Part shown: one piece after another, positions 34,371 to 43,373 of the stretch
Layout: each line of letters opens with the position of its first letter
Numbering within the stretch: the first letter of the stretch is position 1
Source of the DNA: Myxococcales bacterium
GTDB taxonomy: Bacteria; Myxococcota_A; Polyangia; Polyangiales; Polyangiaceae
Assembly (NCBI GenBank): GCA_016706225.1
Contig: JADJKB010000021.1
Coordinates: forward strand, 558,001-622,000
Length of the DNA: 64,000 nt
Reading direction: 5' to 3'
The notes under the pieces: model-generated
Databases searched by the model: none
What the model saw: the letters and a program-made list of their open reading frames with translations, nothing else
What the model was told of the DNA's origin: nothing
Program-made: the position numbers and the translations under genes

Positions 34371-37273
34371 GCCGTATCGTCGTGTTCGGGCATGGCCCGA
34401 TGCGCTGGGAAGCGAGCACGCGCCTCTTCGCCCTCGCCCTGCGCAGCTGGCACTTCGCGAACACACTGGCTCGCGCGGGCCACGAGGTGCTCTTGTTCGC
34501 GATCCGGGGACACGCCTCCGAGGGGTGGCCACCGGAGAAGATCACTCGGGTCCGGCGCGGTCGTGTGACCGTCTGGTCGATTTCCGAGCACATGTGCCAC
34601 GAGCGACCGGAGCTCATCGGGGGGAAGATCGACGAGTTTTCGCCGAGTGCGATCGTCGGGGTCAACCGCGATCCCGCCGCGGTCGCGGTGAACTTCGCCG
34701 GCGGCCTGCCGTTCTGGGCGGACATCAACGGCGACCCGCTCGCTGAAGCCCAGGTCAAAGCCAGCGCGCTGGGTGGAGACTGGAACGTCAACGAGTGGTA
34801 CCGAACGCTGGTGCCCGTGCTCGCGCGGGGGGATCACTTCTCGACCTGCTCGCGCGCGCAACGGCACGCGCTGATCGGACAGCTCGGCATGTTGGGGCGG
34901 TTGACCGCAAAGAACGACGGCTACGACTTCGTTTCCGCGGTCCCCAACTCCATCGACGACGAAGAGCTCGAGCTCATGGGACGCATGCCGCGTCGGCCGC
35001 GGTTGCCGGGTGAACGCTTCGTCGCGCTCTGGAGCGGTGGGTTCAATACCTGGACGGATCCGGACGTCTTGTTCGAGTCCATCGAGCTAGCGATGGACGA
35101 CGCACCCGAGCTCACCTTCGTCTCCACTGGTGGAGCGATCGGGGGCCACCACACCGACGCCTACCAGCGCTTCGAGGACCACGTCGCGCGGTCGCGACAC
35201 CGGAAACGCTACGAGCTAGCCGGTTGGGTGCAGACCGCGGAGCTCCCTGCTTATTACGCCGGCGCGCACGCCGCGATCTTGGTGGACCGATTCTCCTACG
35301 AGGGCACCCTCGGCGCCCGCACCCGCATGCTCGACTGGCTCGCCGCGAGTCTGCCCATCGTCTCGACGCGCCTGTCGGAGATCAGCCTCGACGTGGAGCA
35401 GGCCGGAGCGGGGCTCCTGGCCGAGTGCGGCGACCCCCGCGGCCTGGCGAACGCGCTCCTGATGCTGGTCCGGGACCCCGAAGCCGCGCGCGCTCGCGGT
35501 GAACGCGGGCGCTGCTTTGCCCACGAAGTCTGCCGCGCCGAACGCCAGCTCGCGCCGCTCTTGGAGTGGGCGAGGAGTCCGGAGCGTGCGCCGGATCTCG
35601 AACATCGGCTGCCGCTCGAGTGGCGACCTACGTTGGCGACGCGCGCTCGCAAACAGGCCAACCTGCTGCGCGGCGAGCTGCAAGAACGCGGGGCGCGCGA
35701 GACGCTCGACAAGGCCAGCCAGCTCGGTTGGCGCAAGCTCCGGCATGGCACCGAGCGCATCGCGAGCCGATTGGGGCTGCTCACCTCCGCCGACCTGCCG
35801 CTCGAACCGGCAGCGCCCGAAGCCCCGCCGCTCGAGGCGCCGCGACTGGCGGCGTTCCAGTGGCGAGAGCGCTTGGCGAGCCTGAAGTCGATGCCCAAGG
35901 TCGCCGTCCTCTTGCTGCTCGAGCCAACGGCCGAGCCCCACGTGCTGGATTGGACGCTGACCCAGTTCGAGCTCCAGTATTTTCAGAGTTTCCGCCTGGT
36001 AATAGCGACACTCGGCGAGCCTCCACGCCCGCTTGCCGAGACCCTCGCTCGCTGTGGCGAGCGACACCGCCCCGACCGAGTCGAGGTCGTGCGACTCGGC
36101 CCCACGGCGCTCACCGAGCACTACACAGTCTCGAGTGCAGACTACGTGCTCCTGCTGGCCGCCGGCACGCTGCTGCGCCCGGACGCGATCGCCGAGCTCG
36201 TGACCCACGCGGACAGCTCGAACGCCGAGATCGTATTCGGACTCGAGCGTGTCATTGACGCCCGCGGTGTACCGCTCGAAGCGCAGCCCAAGCAGGAGTT
36301 TTCGCCGGAGCGGCTCCTCGCTCGTTCGTCACTCGGGCCAGCGGTTCTGTACGCGAGCCGAGTGTTTTCCTTCGCGACTTCGCCGCCCAGCCAGTGCCCA
36401 GCAGACGCGCTGCTCTACGACGCCGCACTCCGGTCCACCGAACGCGCGACCCGCATCGTCCACCTTCCGCATGTGCTGTGTCAGGTCTGGCAGAGTCCAC
36501 ACCCGGAGTCCGAGCTCCTGGCCGCAGCCCACCGCACGCGCGCCGCAGAGCTTGGCGCCGTGCGCGAGGCGCTCCTGCGCCGCGGCCTCGACGCAACGGC
36601 AGAACCGGGCCCTGTCGCCGGGACGTTCCGCGTCCGCGCCGCGCCGCCGAACGGTGACGTGCTCGTCGTCGTGCCGGAGTCGCGCTCCAAGCTGCGTAGC
36701 GCGCGCGCGCTTGCGTCCCTTCAGCGTGGCGCGCTCGGTGTCCACGTGCAGATCGTCGGCGTGCCCGGGCATGAGGACTTCGATGTTTCGAGCACCGGCG
36801 GCTCGCATCGGTTCATCGTGTTCGTGGACCCGGGGGTCGAGGCGCTGCACGCAGATTGGCTCGACGGCCTGCTTTCGGAGCTGGCCCTGCCCCATACCGC
36901 GACCGTCTCGCCCAAGCTCGTGCGTCGCGACGGCACCACATTGTGGGACGGCAGACCCGATGACACGAATACCGAGTGGTGGGACATCGCTCAGCCCACG
37001 AGCGCGCCTCACGCGCTGGTCTTCGCGACCACGGTCGAGCTGCTCCGCCAGAGCCGCCTGCCGCTCGACGTTCGTGCCCGAACCGAGCGTCTGAAGACCC
37101 TCGCCGCGGGCTGGAGACGCGCGGGGCTCACGCTGCGGTACACACCACACTCGACCTTCGCCGTGCAGCCCGAGAACGGGGAAGCCGAGCTCCGGGCACC
37201 GTCCGACTCCGACGACGGCCGAAAGCTGGCTGCGGCGGACGGCGACGTGGAGAACCGCTGGCATCGGCGTTAG
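34367..37273 (+). CDS. Large two-part glycosyltransferase (GT4-like plus C-terminal GT2-like region)
   Basis: 968 aa. Residues 1-410: GT-B, GT4-like. FVALWSGGFNTWTDPDVLFE begins the C-terminal Rossmann lobe; later GWVQTAELPAYYAGAHAAIL and a glutamate-bearing SYEGTLGARTRMLDWLAASL precede LPIVSTRLSEIS. Residues 410-515: helical linker. Residues about 520-960 contain a second, weaker GT2-like pattern (VAVLLLLEPTAEPHVLDWTL, DYVLLLAAGTLLRPDAIAEL) and a third alpha/beta segment. Such long proteins occur in O-antigen and exopolysaccharide loci. ATGA overlap with the previous gene; the next starts 11 bases after the stop. Confidence 0.7.
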   Translation: MSRIVVFGHGPMRWEASTRLFALALRSWHFANTLARAGHEVLLFAIRGHASEGWPPEKITRVRRGRVTVWSISEHMCHERPELIGGKIDEFSPSAIVGVNRDPAAVAVNFAGGLPFWADINGDPLAEAQVKASALGGDWNVNEWYRTLVPVLARGDHFSTCSRAQRHALIGQLGMLGRLTAKNDGYDFVSAVPNSIDDEELELMGRMPRRPRLPGERFVALWSGGFNTWTDPDVLFESIELAMDDAPELTFVSTGGAIGGHHTDAYQRFEDHVARSRHRKRYELAGWVQTAELPAYYAGAHAAILVDRFSYEGTLGARTRMLDWLAASLPIVSTRLSEISLDVEQAGAGLLAECGDPRGLANALLMLVRDPEAARARGERGRCFAHEVCRAERQLAPLLEWARSPERAPDLEHRLPLEWRPTLATRARKQANLLRGELQERGARETLDKASQLGWRKLRHGTERIASRLGLLTSADLPLEPAAPEAPPLEAPRLAAFQWRERLASLKSMPKVAVLLLLEPTAEPHVLDWTLTQFELQYFQSFRLVIATLGEPPRPLAETLARCGERHRPDRVEVVRLGPTALTEHYTVSSADYVLLLAAGTLLRPDAIAELVTHADSSNAEIVFGLERVIDARGVPLEAQPKQEFSPERLLARSSLGPAVLYASRVFSFATSPPSQCPADALLYDAALRSTERATRIVHLPHVLCQVWQSPHPESELLAAAHRTRAAELGAVREALLRRGLDATAEPGPVAGTFRVRAAPPNGDVLVVVPESRSKLRSARALASLQRGALGVHVQIVGVPGHEDFDVSSTGGSHRFIVFVDPGVEALHADWLDGLLSELALPHTATVSPKLVRRDGTTLWDGRPDDTNTEWWDIAQPTSAPHALVFATTVELLRQSRLPLDVRARTERLKTLAAGWRRAGLTLRYTPHSTFAVQPENGEAELRAPSDSDDGRKLAAADGDVENRWHRR

Positions 37274-37284
37274 GCTCGGCACTG

Positions 37285-38430
37285 ATGTTCTCCGCGCTCG
37301 CCGAGTCCAGAGCTGCGCGCGGCGCGCTGGTCGCGGCGAAGATCCCGCTGTATCGCGCCTTCCGACGTTTCGGCGAGCCCCACCTACCACCGCTCGCGAT
37401 GAGCTTCGTCGTCACCGACCGCTGCAACTCGCTGTGCAAGACCTGCAACATCGGCCAGCGATATCTCGACGACCCCAGCGTCGCCGATGGCGAGCTGACG
37501 CTCGAGGAGTACACGCGGCTCTTCAATGGCCTGAGCCCGCCCTTGTGGGTCACGTTCAGCGGCGGCGAGCCCTTCATGCGCCAGGACTTTCCTGAAATCG
37601 TCGCGCGCATGGCGGAGCGTGTGCGGCCGCTGGTGATCAACATTCCCACCAACGCCAGCTTGGTGCGTGGAACGACGCGCGGCGTGGAAGCCATTCTGCC
37701 TCGTCTTGGCAACACCCGGCTGGTCGTCAACGTCTCGATCGACGGCGTGCGTGAGAGCCACGACCTGGTCCGGGGTTTCGCCGGCAACTTCGCCCTGGCC
37801 GAGCGTTGTATCGGCGAGCTCAAGAGACTCGGCGATCCTCGCCTGACGCTGGGGGTCAACACCGTCATTTCACGCTTCAACCTCGAGCGGGCGGAGGAGA
37901 TCTTCGACTACGTACTCGGGGAAATTCGTCCCGACTCGTACGTGGTCGAGCTCGCGCAACTTCGCCCGGAGTACCACAACCAGGGTGATTCGATCGCCCC
38001 CGACGGCGCCCGCGCCCGCCAGGTCATCGACGCATTCCTGGCCAAATCAGACAAACATGCGCGGCGGGGTGTGTCGCGGCTGGTGCGAGCGTTTCGCCAG
38101 AAGTACTACGCCGACGTGAAGCGGGAGAGCCTTCGGCCGACGGGGCACGATTGTTTCTCTTCGTTCACGACCTGCTCCGTGACGGCCCACGGTCAGGTCT
38201 GGTCCAACACCCAACGCGCCGACGACATGGGAAACCTGCGCGACTTCGACCTGGATTTTCCAAGCCTCTGGCGGGCCCCGCTGGCGGAGGCGGCGCGCGC
38301 GAAGATCCGCAGCGAGCGCTGTCACTGCGAGACCTCGAACGTCGCCTACAGCAACACGCTGATGAACCTCGGAGCGCTGCCCGAGGTGCTCTATCACTTC
38401 GTGCGTGGAACGCGCAGCCGGCTGGCATGA
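37285..38430 (+). CDS. Radical SAM enzyme with C-terminal Cys cluster
   Basis: 381 aa. CNSLCKTC (C47, C51, C54) binds the SAM-cleaving 4Fe-4S cluster, GGEP lies at 93-96, and a TIM-barrel pattern continues with NVSIDG and GVNTVISRFN. Extra cysteines at 290, 297, 346 and 348 (HDCFSSFTTC and RCHCET) resemble a SPASM/twitch-type auxiliary cluster, though spacing is unusual. It sits between a large glycosyltransferase and an epimerase in one operon (ATGA overlap with the latter), which suggests modification of a sugar, lipid or peptide in glycan assembly. Substrate unknown. No short precursor peptide is visible beside it. Confidence 0.8.
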   Translation: MFSALAESRAARGALVAAKIPLYRAFRRFGEPHLPPLAMSFVVTDRCNSLCKTCNIGQRYLDDPSVADGELTLEEYTRLFNGLSPPLWVTFSGGEPFMRQDFPEIVARMAERVRPLVINIPTNASLVRGTTRGVEAILPRLGNTRLVVNVSIDGVRESHDLVRGFAGNFALAERCIGELKRLGDPRLTLGVNTVISRFNLERAEEIFDYVLGEIRPDSYVVELAQLRPEYHNQGDSIAPDGARARQVIDAFLAKSDKHARRGVSRLVRAFRQKYYADVKRESLRPTGHDCFSSFTTCSVTAHGQVWSNTQRADDMGNLRDFDLDFPSLWRAPLAEAARAKIRSERCHCETSNVAYSNTLMNLGALPEVLYHFVRGTRSRLA

Positions 38431-39407
38431 CGACCGATCGTGTTTTGGTCACCGGTGCAAGTGGTTTCGTGGGTCAGCACGTGGTCAGGACGCTGCTCGG
38501 CCGGGGTTATGCCGTGCGTGCGCTGGTCCACAATGACCCGGACGTGCCGGCCGGCGTCGAAGCCGTACGCGCCGACCTCTCGGACCCGGCGAGCCTCACG
38601 CCACTCTGCCGGGACGTTCAAGGAGTCGTGCACGCCGCGGCGCTGCTCGATCCCATTTCAGATCCCGAGCAGGCGGAACGGATCAACCACCAGGGCAGCG
38701 TGCTCTTGGCCCACGAGGCAGCGAAGGCGGGGGCGCGGGCGTTCGTGTTCCTCTCGACTCAGGCGGCCATCGGTTATCACACGGCGTCGGGGCTGGTCCG
38801 GACCGACGCCGAGCCCCGACCCACGACGACCTACGGCCAGAGCAAGCTGGCGGCGGAACAGAGCCTGCTCGGGGCAGCGCTCGGGGCGATGCGCGTGGTG
38901 ATCCTGCGCCCACCCACGGTGTACGGGCCGGGCGAGATGCGGAACTTCCTGGCGCTGACACGGGCCGTGGACACCGGACTCTTCCTCGTGCCGGGGTCTG
39001 GCGAAAATCGGATGAGCTTCTGCGCGGTGGAAAACCTGGCGGCCGCCTGCGCCTTCTCCCTCGAGACACGCGACGCGCGGGGTGTGCTCCACATCGCCGA
39101 CGAGCCGGCCCTCCGCTTCCGCCAGATCGTCTCGACGCTGGCGTGGGCGCTGGGGCGACCGCTTCCGCCGGTCCCCTTTCCGCTGCCTGTCGCCCACGCC
39201 ACCGCGCTCCTGACCGAAGCCGTGTTTGGCATCCTGCGCCGCCATCCACCGCTCAGTCGCGCGCGGCTGCACACGCTGACCTCCGACTCTGCGCTCGACA
39301 CCTCCGCGACACATGCGCTCGGCTTCCGCCCACCCCTCAGGTTCTCCGAAGGAGTCTGCCGCACGGTGGCCTTCTACCGTGACCGGGGTCTCGTGCCATC
39401 GCGATGA
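38427..39407 (+). CDS. NAD-dependent epimerase/dehydratase
   Basis: 326 aa, extended SDR. VTGASGFVGQHV (GxxGxxG NAD site) is near the N-terminus, DLSDPASL and VVHAAALLDP in the middle, the catalytic Tyr-x3-Lys in TTYGQSKLAAEQ, and ILRPPTVYGPGEM after it. It probably acts on a nucleotide-sugar or polyprenyl-linked sugar, or on a sterol-like substrate as in some relatives. ATGA overlaps at both ends put it firmly in the operon. Confidence 0.85.
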   Translation: MTTDRVLVTGASGFVGQHVVRTLLGRGYAVRALVHNDPDVPAGVEAVRADLSDPASLTPLCRDVQGVVHAAALLDPISDPEQAERINHQGSVLLAHEAAKAGARAFVFLSTQAAIGYHTASGLVRTDAEPRPTTTYGQSKLAAEQSLLGAALGAMRVVILRPPTVYGPGEMRNFLALTRAVDTGLFLVPGSGENRMSFCAVENLAAACAFSLETRDARGVLHIADEPALRFRQIVSTLAWALGRPLPPVPFPLPVAHATALLTEAVFGILRRHPPLSRARLHTLTSDSALDTSATHALGFRPPLRFSEGVCRTVAFYRDRGLVPSR

Positions 39408-41170
39408 CTCGCTCCCGAAAAAATGTCTCCCCAGATCGCGCCCAACCCGGTGTGACCGGTGGCTCGACCGTGGCGGTGATTGTCGCGGCCGCTGCCCTTG
39501 CCACCTACCTGCGCACTCTCGACTTCGACTTCACCTACGACGATCACCACCACTTTCTCAAGAACGCGTTCGTGCAAGATCTCGGGAATCTTCGGGACCT
39601 CTTGCCCTGGCGCTATTTCGGACGCGAATTTCCGGACCAAGCCCGCCCCGTCATGGTGCTGTCGCACTTCGTGGACCGCGCCGTCGGCGGCAGCGCGAGC
39701 GCTTGCCACATGCAGAGCGCGCTGTGGCACGCCCTGACTGCCGTCCTGGTGTTCGTGCTCGCGCAGACGCTGAGGTTCAACCTACGCACGGCAGGCTTCG
39801 CGGGCGTGCTGTTCGCTTTGCACCCCGCTCTGGTCGAGGCGGTGGCCGGCATCAGCAATCGCGAGGACGTCCTGGCGGCTTGTTTCGGGGTTTTGTGCCT
39901 GCTGGCGGCCCGGCGAGCGCTCGGAGGGAGCACCCGATCTCTCGCGCTGGTCGGGCTGACCTACGCGCTCAGCTTGCTCGCGAAAGAGAGCGCGCTCTCC
40001 GTCCCGTTGCTGTTGGTCGTGCTGGCCGTCGCCTCACCGAGTTTTCGTGCGAGCGAGCACGCCCGACGCCGGTGGCTGAACGTGGCCCTGGTCTTCGGCG
40101 CGGTCACCCTGGCTTGGGCCGGATTTCAACTGCGCCTCGGCTACCCGTCGCTCTTGCCCGCCGCGGGCGGCACGGGGCTCGAGCGCGCTTCGATTGGGAC
40201 GCCCATGCTCGGAGCCCGGAGCCTGGTCGCGTGGCAGCTCGCGGGCGGACCCCGCGCGGAACCCAGCACGCCGGGCGAGCCCAGCGTTCCTCCGCTGGCC
40301 GCCGAGCGCCGCCGACCTCAAGGTGCGGTTTCCCTTGCCGACGCTCCTGCCCTCGAAGCGTTCCGCGCGTGGCAGCTCGTCGTCCCCTGGCCCACCGCAC
40401 CCGAGTATGATCTTGCACCGTTCCGCACGCCGTGGGCGCGTGCGTTCGGCGCAAGTGCGCTCGCGCTCTTGGCTTGGATCCTGTACCGCGATCTGCGCGG
40501 GCGACGGCGACTCAGCCTCGGCATTGGCTGGTTCTTCGCGGCGAGTGTGCCGATCTCGGTCCCCACACTGCTCCTGAATCCGCTCGCCGATCGCTACCTG
40601 TATCTTCCGGCGGTGGGCGTCGCGTTGATGTTGGCGTGGGCGGTGGCGGAGCGCCTCCCCGAAGCGCTGAAGCGACCGGACCTCAGTGCGCCCGCAATGC
40701 TCGGCTGCAGTGTGTTGTTCTTTGGGCTCACGTCCGCCAACATCCTCAGATTTCGCAACGACGTGACGCTGTTCACCGCGGCCACCGAGAGCGCACCACA
40801 CTCGGCTCGTGCCGCGCAGAACCTGGGCAGCGCGCTACTCGGCGAGCAGCGGCTCGACGAAGCCCGCGTCGCCCTCGACCGGGCGATCGTCCTCGACCCG
40901 AACTTGCTCGCCGCCCGAGTGAACCGCGGTCTCCTCGAAGAGGTCCGCGGCCGTCCGGATCTCGCGGCCACGGAATATCGGGCCGCTCTCGAAATACCGC
41001 GCGTCGTTGCCGAGCAGAAGCTCGCAGCCCGTGCTTGCGGTCGCCTGGCCGCGATCTGGCTGGCGCAAGGCCAACGCACCGACACCGAATTGTTGCTCGC
41101 ACGGGAGCGGGCCCGCGCTGCCGACGCACCCTGCACCGTCGCCGTCGAGCGCGCGCTCGGGGCACGCTGA
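39404..41170 (+). CDS. TMTC-like membrane glycosyltransferase with C-terminal TPRs
   Basis: 588 aa. About 9-10 hydrophobic segments. After the first comes YDDHHHF (45-51), the acidic loop motif of GT-C transferases. HPALVEAVAGISNREDVLAA (140-159) is the conserved block of TMTC/DUF1736 proteins. LADRYLYLPAVGVALML comes later. Residues about 460-575 are TPR repeats (ARAAQNLGSALLGEQRLDEA and following). Eukaryotic TMTCs O-mannosylate cadherins; bacterial members are of unknown specificity. Last gene of the operon. It presumably transfers a lipid-linked sugar on the outer side of the inner membrane (inference). Confidence 0.8.
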   Translation: MTRSRKNVSPDRAQPGVTGGSTVAVIVAAAALATYLRTLDFDFTYDDHHHFLKNAFVQDLGNLRDLLPWRYFGREFPDQARPVMVLSHFVDRAVGGSASACHMQSALWHALTAVLVFVLAQTLRFNLRTAGFAGVLFALHPALVEAVAGISNREDVLAACFGVLCLLAARRALGGSTRSLALVGLTYALSLLAKESALSVPLLLVVLAVASPSFRASEHARRRWLNVALVFGAVTLAWAGFQLRLGYPSLLPAAGGTGLERASIGTPMLGARSLVAWQLAGGPRAEPSTPGEPSVPPLAAERRRPQGAVSLADAPALEAFRAWQLVVPWPTAPEYDLAPFRTPWARAFGASALALLAWILYRDLRGRRRLSLGIGWFFAASVPISVPTLLLNPLADRYLYLPAVGVALMLAWAVAERLPEALKRPDLSAPAMLGCSVLFFGLTSANILRFRNDVTLFTAATESAPHSARAAQNLGSALLGEQRLDEARVALDRAIVLDPNLLAARVNRGLLEEVRGRPDLAATEYRAALEIPRVVAEQKLAARACGRLAAIWLAQGQRTDTELLLARERARAADAPCTVAVERALGAR

Positions 41171-41175
41171 GAGCT

Positions 41176-41961
41176 TCATTCGGGTACGACCGGGTCCCCG
41201 ATCCTGATCTCACCCTCGGCGTCGGGGATGGCGTTCATGCCGAAATACACTTTGCCGTCACGCTTGCGGTAAGTCGCGAGCGTCGCAAGGGGCTCCTTCC
41301 CGCTCTCGCCCGTCGCCGGATCCAGCGTCGTGATCACACAGCGCGAGCAAGGTTTCACCAGGCGAAGTCGAACCTCTCCCACTCGCAGTCGGCGCCATTC
41401 GTCCTCCGCGTGAGCTTCGCCGCCGCTCACCACCAGGTTCGGACGGAAACGCCTCATTTCGAGCGGGCGTCCCACGCGCCGGGAGAGCTCATCGAGCGAC
41501 GCCTGGGACAGGACCAACAGCGGAAATCCGTCCGCGAATCCGACCACGTCGTCCGGGGAGCCATAGTCGGGGTCGACCGCGCGTTCCACTTCGCTGGGCA
41601 TGAACACGAGCCGCACGTCGCGCTCCAGGAGCTCGCTGAACCAACGGCTGCCGTCGGGCTGGACGCTGCCTTCGGTCAGGTCGTCCCAGACTCGAACGCT
41701 GATGCGCTCGCCGCCCGTGGGCTGAAACTCGAGGGACAGCTCGGGGTGCCCTTCCGCCGAGACAACGAAGCCGTGCCCCGCGTCGCGAACCCGGGTGCGC
41801 GCGAGCTCCGGCGCCTCACGCTGAGTGATGAACAGACCGGCGTCGTCCACCAGCATGAAGCGTCGGTCGTTTGCCAGTCCACGACGCTCGACTCGGGCAG
41901 CTGGTAGCTCGAGGCCTGCGCAGGACTTGATTGGATGAACCGAGAGCCCGGAGACGTGCAC
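41176..41961 (-). CDS. MOSC-domain protein (YcbX/mARC-like)
   Basis: 261 aa from the GTG at 41961, preceded by a run of G. The protein begins VHVSGLSVHPIKSCAGLELP, as do YcbX-type proteins, and has DRRFMLVDDAGLFITQRE, then RFRPNLVV, and the molybdenum-ligand Cys in LVKPCSRCVITTLDP. The N-terminal beta-barrel and MOSC domain together suggest a molybdenum-cofactor-dependent reductase of N-hydroxylated compounds. No ferredoxin domain is attached, so it must rely on a separate redox partner. Divergent from the MFS gene. Confidence 0.82.
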   Translation of the reverse strand: MHVSGLSVHPIKSCAGLELPAARVERRGLANDRRFMLVDDAGLFITQREAPELARTRVRDAGHGFVVSAEGHPELSLEFQPTGGERISVRVWDDLTEGSVQPDGSRWFSELLERDVRLVFMPSEVERAVDPDYGSPDDVVGFADGFPLLVLSQASLDELSRRVGRPLEMRRFRPNLVVSGGEAHAEDEWRRLRVGEVRLRLVKPCSRCVITTLDPATGESGKEPLATLATYRKRDGKVYFGMNAIPDAEGEIRIGDPVVPE

Positions 41962-42062
41962 CCCCCCGACGATAGATGATTTCGGGTCGAGGTAGCGAAA
42001 GCCGACTGGAGACTGGGACAAAGCCGGCTCCAGACGGCTGGCAACGCTGATGACTTTCGGAA

Positions 42063-42099
42063 ACTCTACTCTGGTCGGGATCGAATCGTAGAGTAGAGT
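42063..42099 (+). promoter_or_regulatory. 10-bp inverted repeat in the MOSC-MFS divergent region
   Basis: ACTCTACTCT (42063-42072) and AGAGTAGAGT (42090-42099) are perfect inverted copies 17 bases apart, ending 7 bases before the MFS GTG start. Each arm is a direct doubling of ACTCT/AGAGT. The position over the ribosome-entry region and the divergent promoters fits an operator or a translation-blocking hairpin for exporter control. Confidence 0.5.
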
Positions 42100-42106
42100 A
42101 GCGCGC

Positions 42107-43312
42107 GTGAATCCCCGCGGCTTGCTGTTCATCACGCTGTTCAACAGCATCCTCGGGCTGTCGGTGCTGTTTCCGATCCTCGCACCGCTCGGGCGCTGGC
42201 TGGGGTTCACCGAGCTACAGGTCGGCATGCTGTCCACCAGCTACGCCCTGATGCAGTTCCTGATGAGCCCGTACTGGGGCAGGCGCAGCGAGCGGGTCGG
42301 GCGAAAACCAGTGCTCATCTCGGGCATCCTCGGCTTCGCGCTGTCCTTCTTGGCGTTTGGTGTGATCGCGGAGCTCGGCAGTCGCGGCGCGTTCGGTCAC
42401 TGGACCACGTTCGGCTTGCTGCTCGGAGCGCGTGTTGCCGGCGGTGCGTTCTCGTCGGCGACCCTACCGACGGCGCAGGCTTACATCGCAGACACGACGG
42501 AGCGCGCCGACCGCACCGCGGGCATGGCCATGATCGGCGCGGCGTTCGGGCTCGGGGTGGTGATCGGGCCCGCCATCGGCGCGGGTTTGTCGACCATCAG
42601 CCTGCTCACACCGGTGTACTTCTCCGCGGGTTTTGCCCTGCTCAACGCCGTGTTCGTCTGGCTCAAGCTCCCGGAGCCGAAGAAACACGTGGCGGTTGCC
42701 CCCGAGGAGCACCCGACCTCACTCGCGGTGCGCATGTGGCCGGTGTTGGCCCTCGGATTCGTGATCAGCCTGTCGAGCGTCGCGATGGAGCAGACCGTCG
42801 CGTTCTACTTCCAAGATCGGCTGCACCTGACCGTGCACCAAACAGCGCGAACCGTGGGGTTGGCGCTGGTGTTTTACGGGGTCGTCGCGGTCTTCGTGCA
42901 GGGTTTTTTGGTGCGACGCTTCCGGTGGCCCCCCCACGTGTTGCTCAGCGCCGGGGTGCCCATCGCACTCTCGGGCTTCGTGGGACTGATCTTCTCCCAT
43001 CAGTTCGGCACACTCACCGCAGCCCTTGCGGTTCAGGGTCTAGGGCAGGGTCTCGCGTTGCCCGGAGTCACCGCCGCGGCCTCGCTGGCTGCCGGCGAGC
43101 ACGAGCAGGGGGCGGCGGCCGGGCTCAGCCATTCGGCGCACGGGCTCGGGCGTGTGCTCGGCCCCGTCGGCGGAACGAGCCTGTACGCGATCCGCGGCGA
43201 CCTGCCGTATTACGCGAGCTCGCTGTTGTTGTTGCTGGCGCTCGCCGCGCTCTTCGGCAGCCCACGCATGCGCCGGGCGGTGACACACCACGCGGGCCCC
43301 AAGCCGGCCTAA
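42107..43312 (+). CDS. MFS transporter, TetA/DHA1-like
   Basis: 401 aa, GTG start. Twelve hydrophobic segments. The loop between TM2 and TM3 reads YWGRRSERVGRKPVLI, the MFS motif A (G-x3-D/E-R-x-G-R). ARVAGGAFSSATLPTAQAYI after TM4 and GAAFGLGVVIGPAIGAGLS in TM5 (motif C, antiporter signature) point to a proton-driven drug or metabolite exporter. Substrate not evident. No dedicated regulator gene is adjacent; the inverted repeat upstream may be its control site. Confidence 0.85.
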   Translation: MNPRGLLFITLFNSILGLSVLFPILAPLGRWLGFTELQVGMLSTSYALMQFLMSPYWGRRSERVGRKPVLISGILGFALSFLAFGVIAELGSRGAFGHWTTFGLLLGARVAGGAFSSATLPTAQAYIADTTERADRTAGMAMIGAAFGLGVVIGPAIGAGLSTISLLTPVYFSAGFALLNAVFVWLKLPEPKKHVAVAPEEHPTSLAVRMWPVLALGFVISLSSVAMEQTVAFYFQDRLHLTVHQTARTVGLALVFYGVVAVFVQGFLVRRFRWPPHVLLSAGVPIALSGFVGLIFSHQFGTLTAALAVQGLGQGLALPGVTAAASLAAGEHEQGAAAGLSHSAHGLGRVLGPVGGTSLYAIRGDLPYYASSLLLLLALAALFGSPRMRRAVTHHAGPKPA

Positions 43313-43373
43313 TCCGAAACCTGTCCGCCAAGGGTGTCAGGCGTCGGCTGAAAGCGCGCTCAGCGGCGCGGGC

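Noticed and set aside
37273..38430. RiPP precursor peptide next to the radical SAM gene
   Set aside because: No short open frame with a plausible leader in the tight operon junctions; same negative result around the SagB-like gene.
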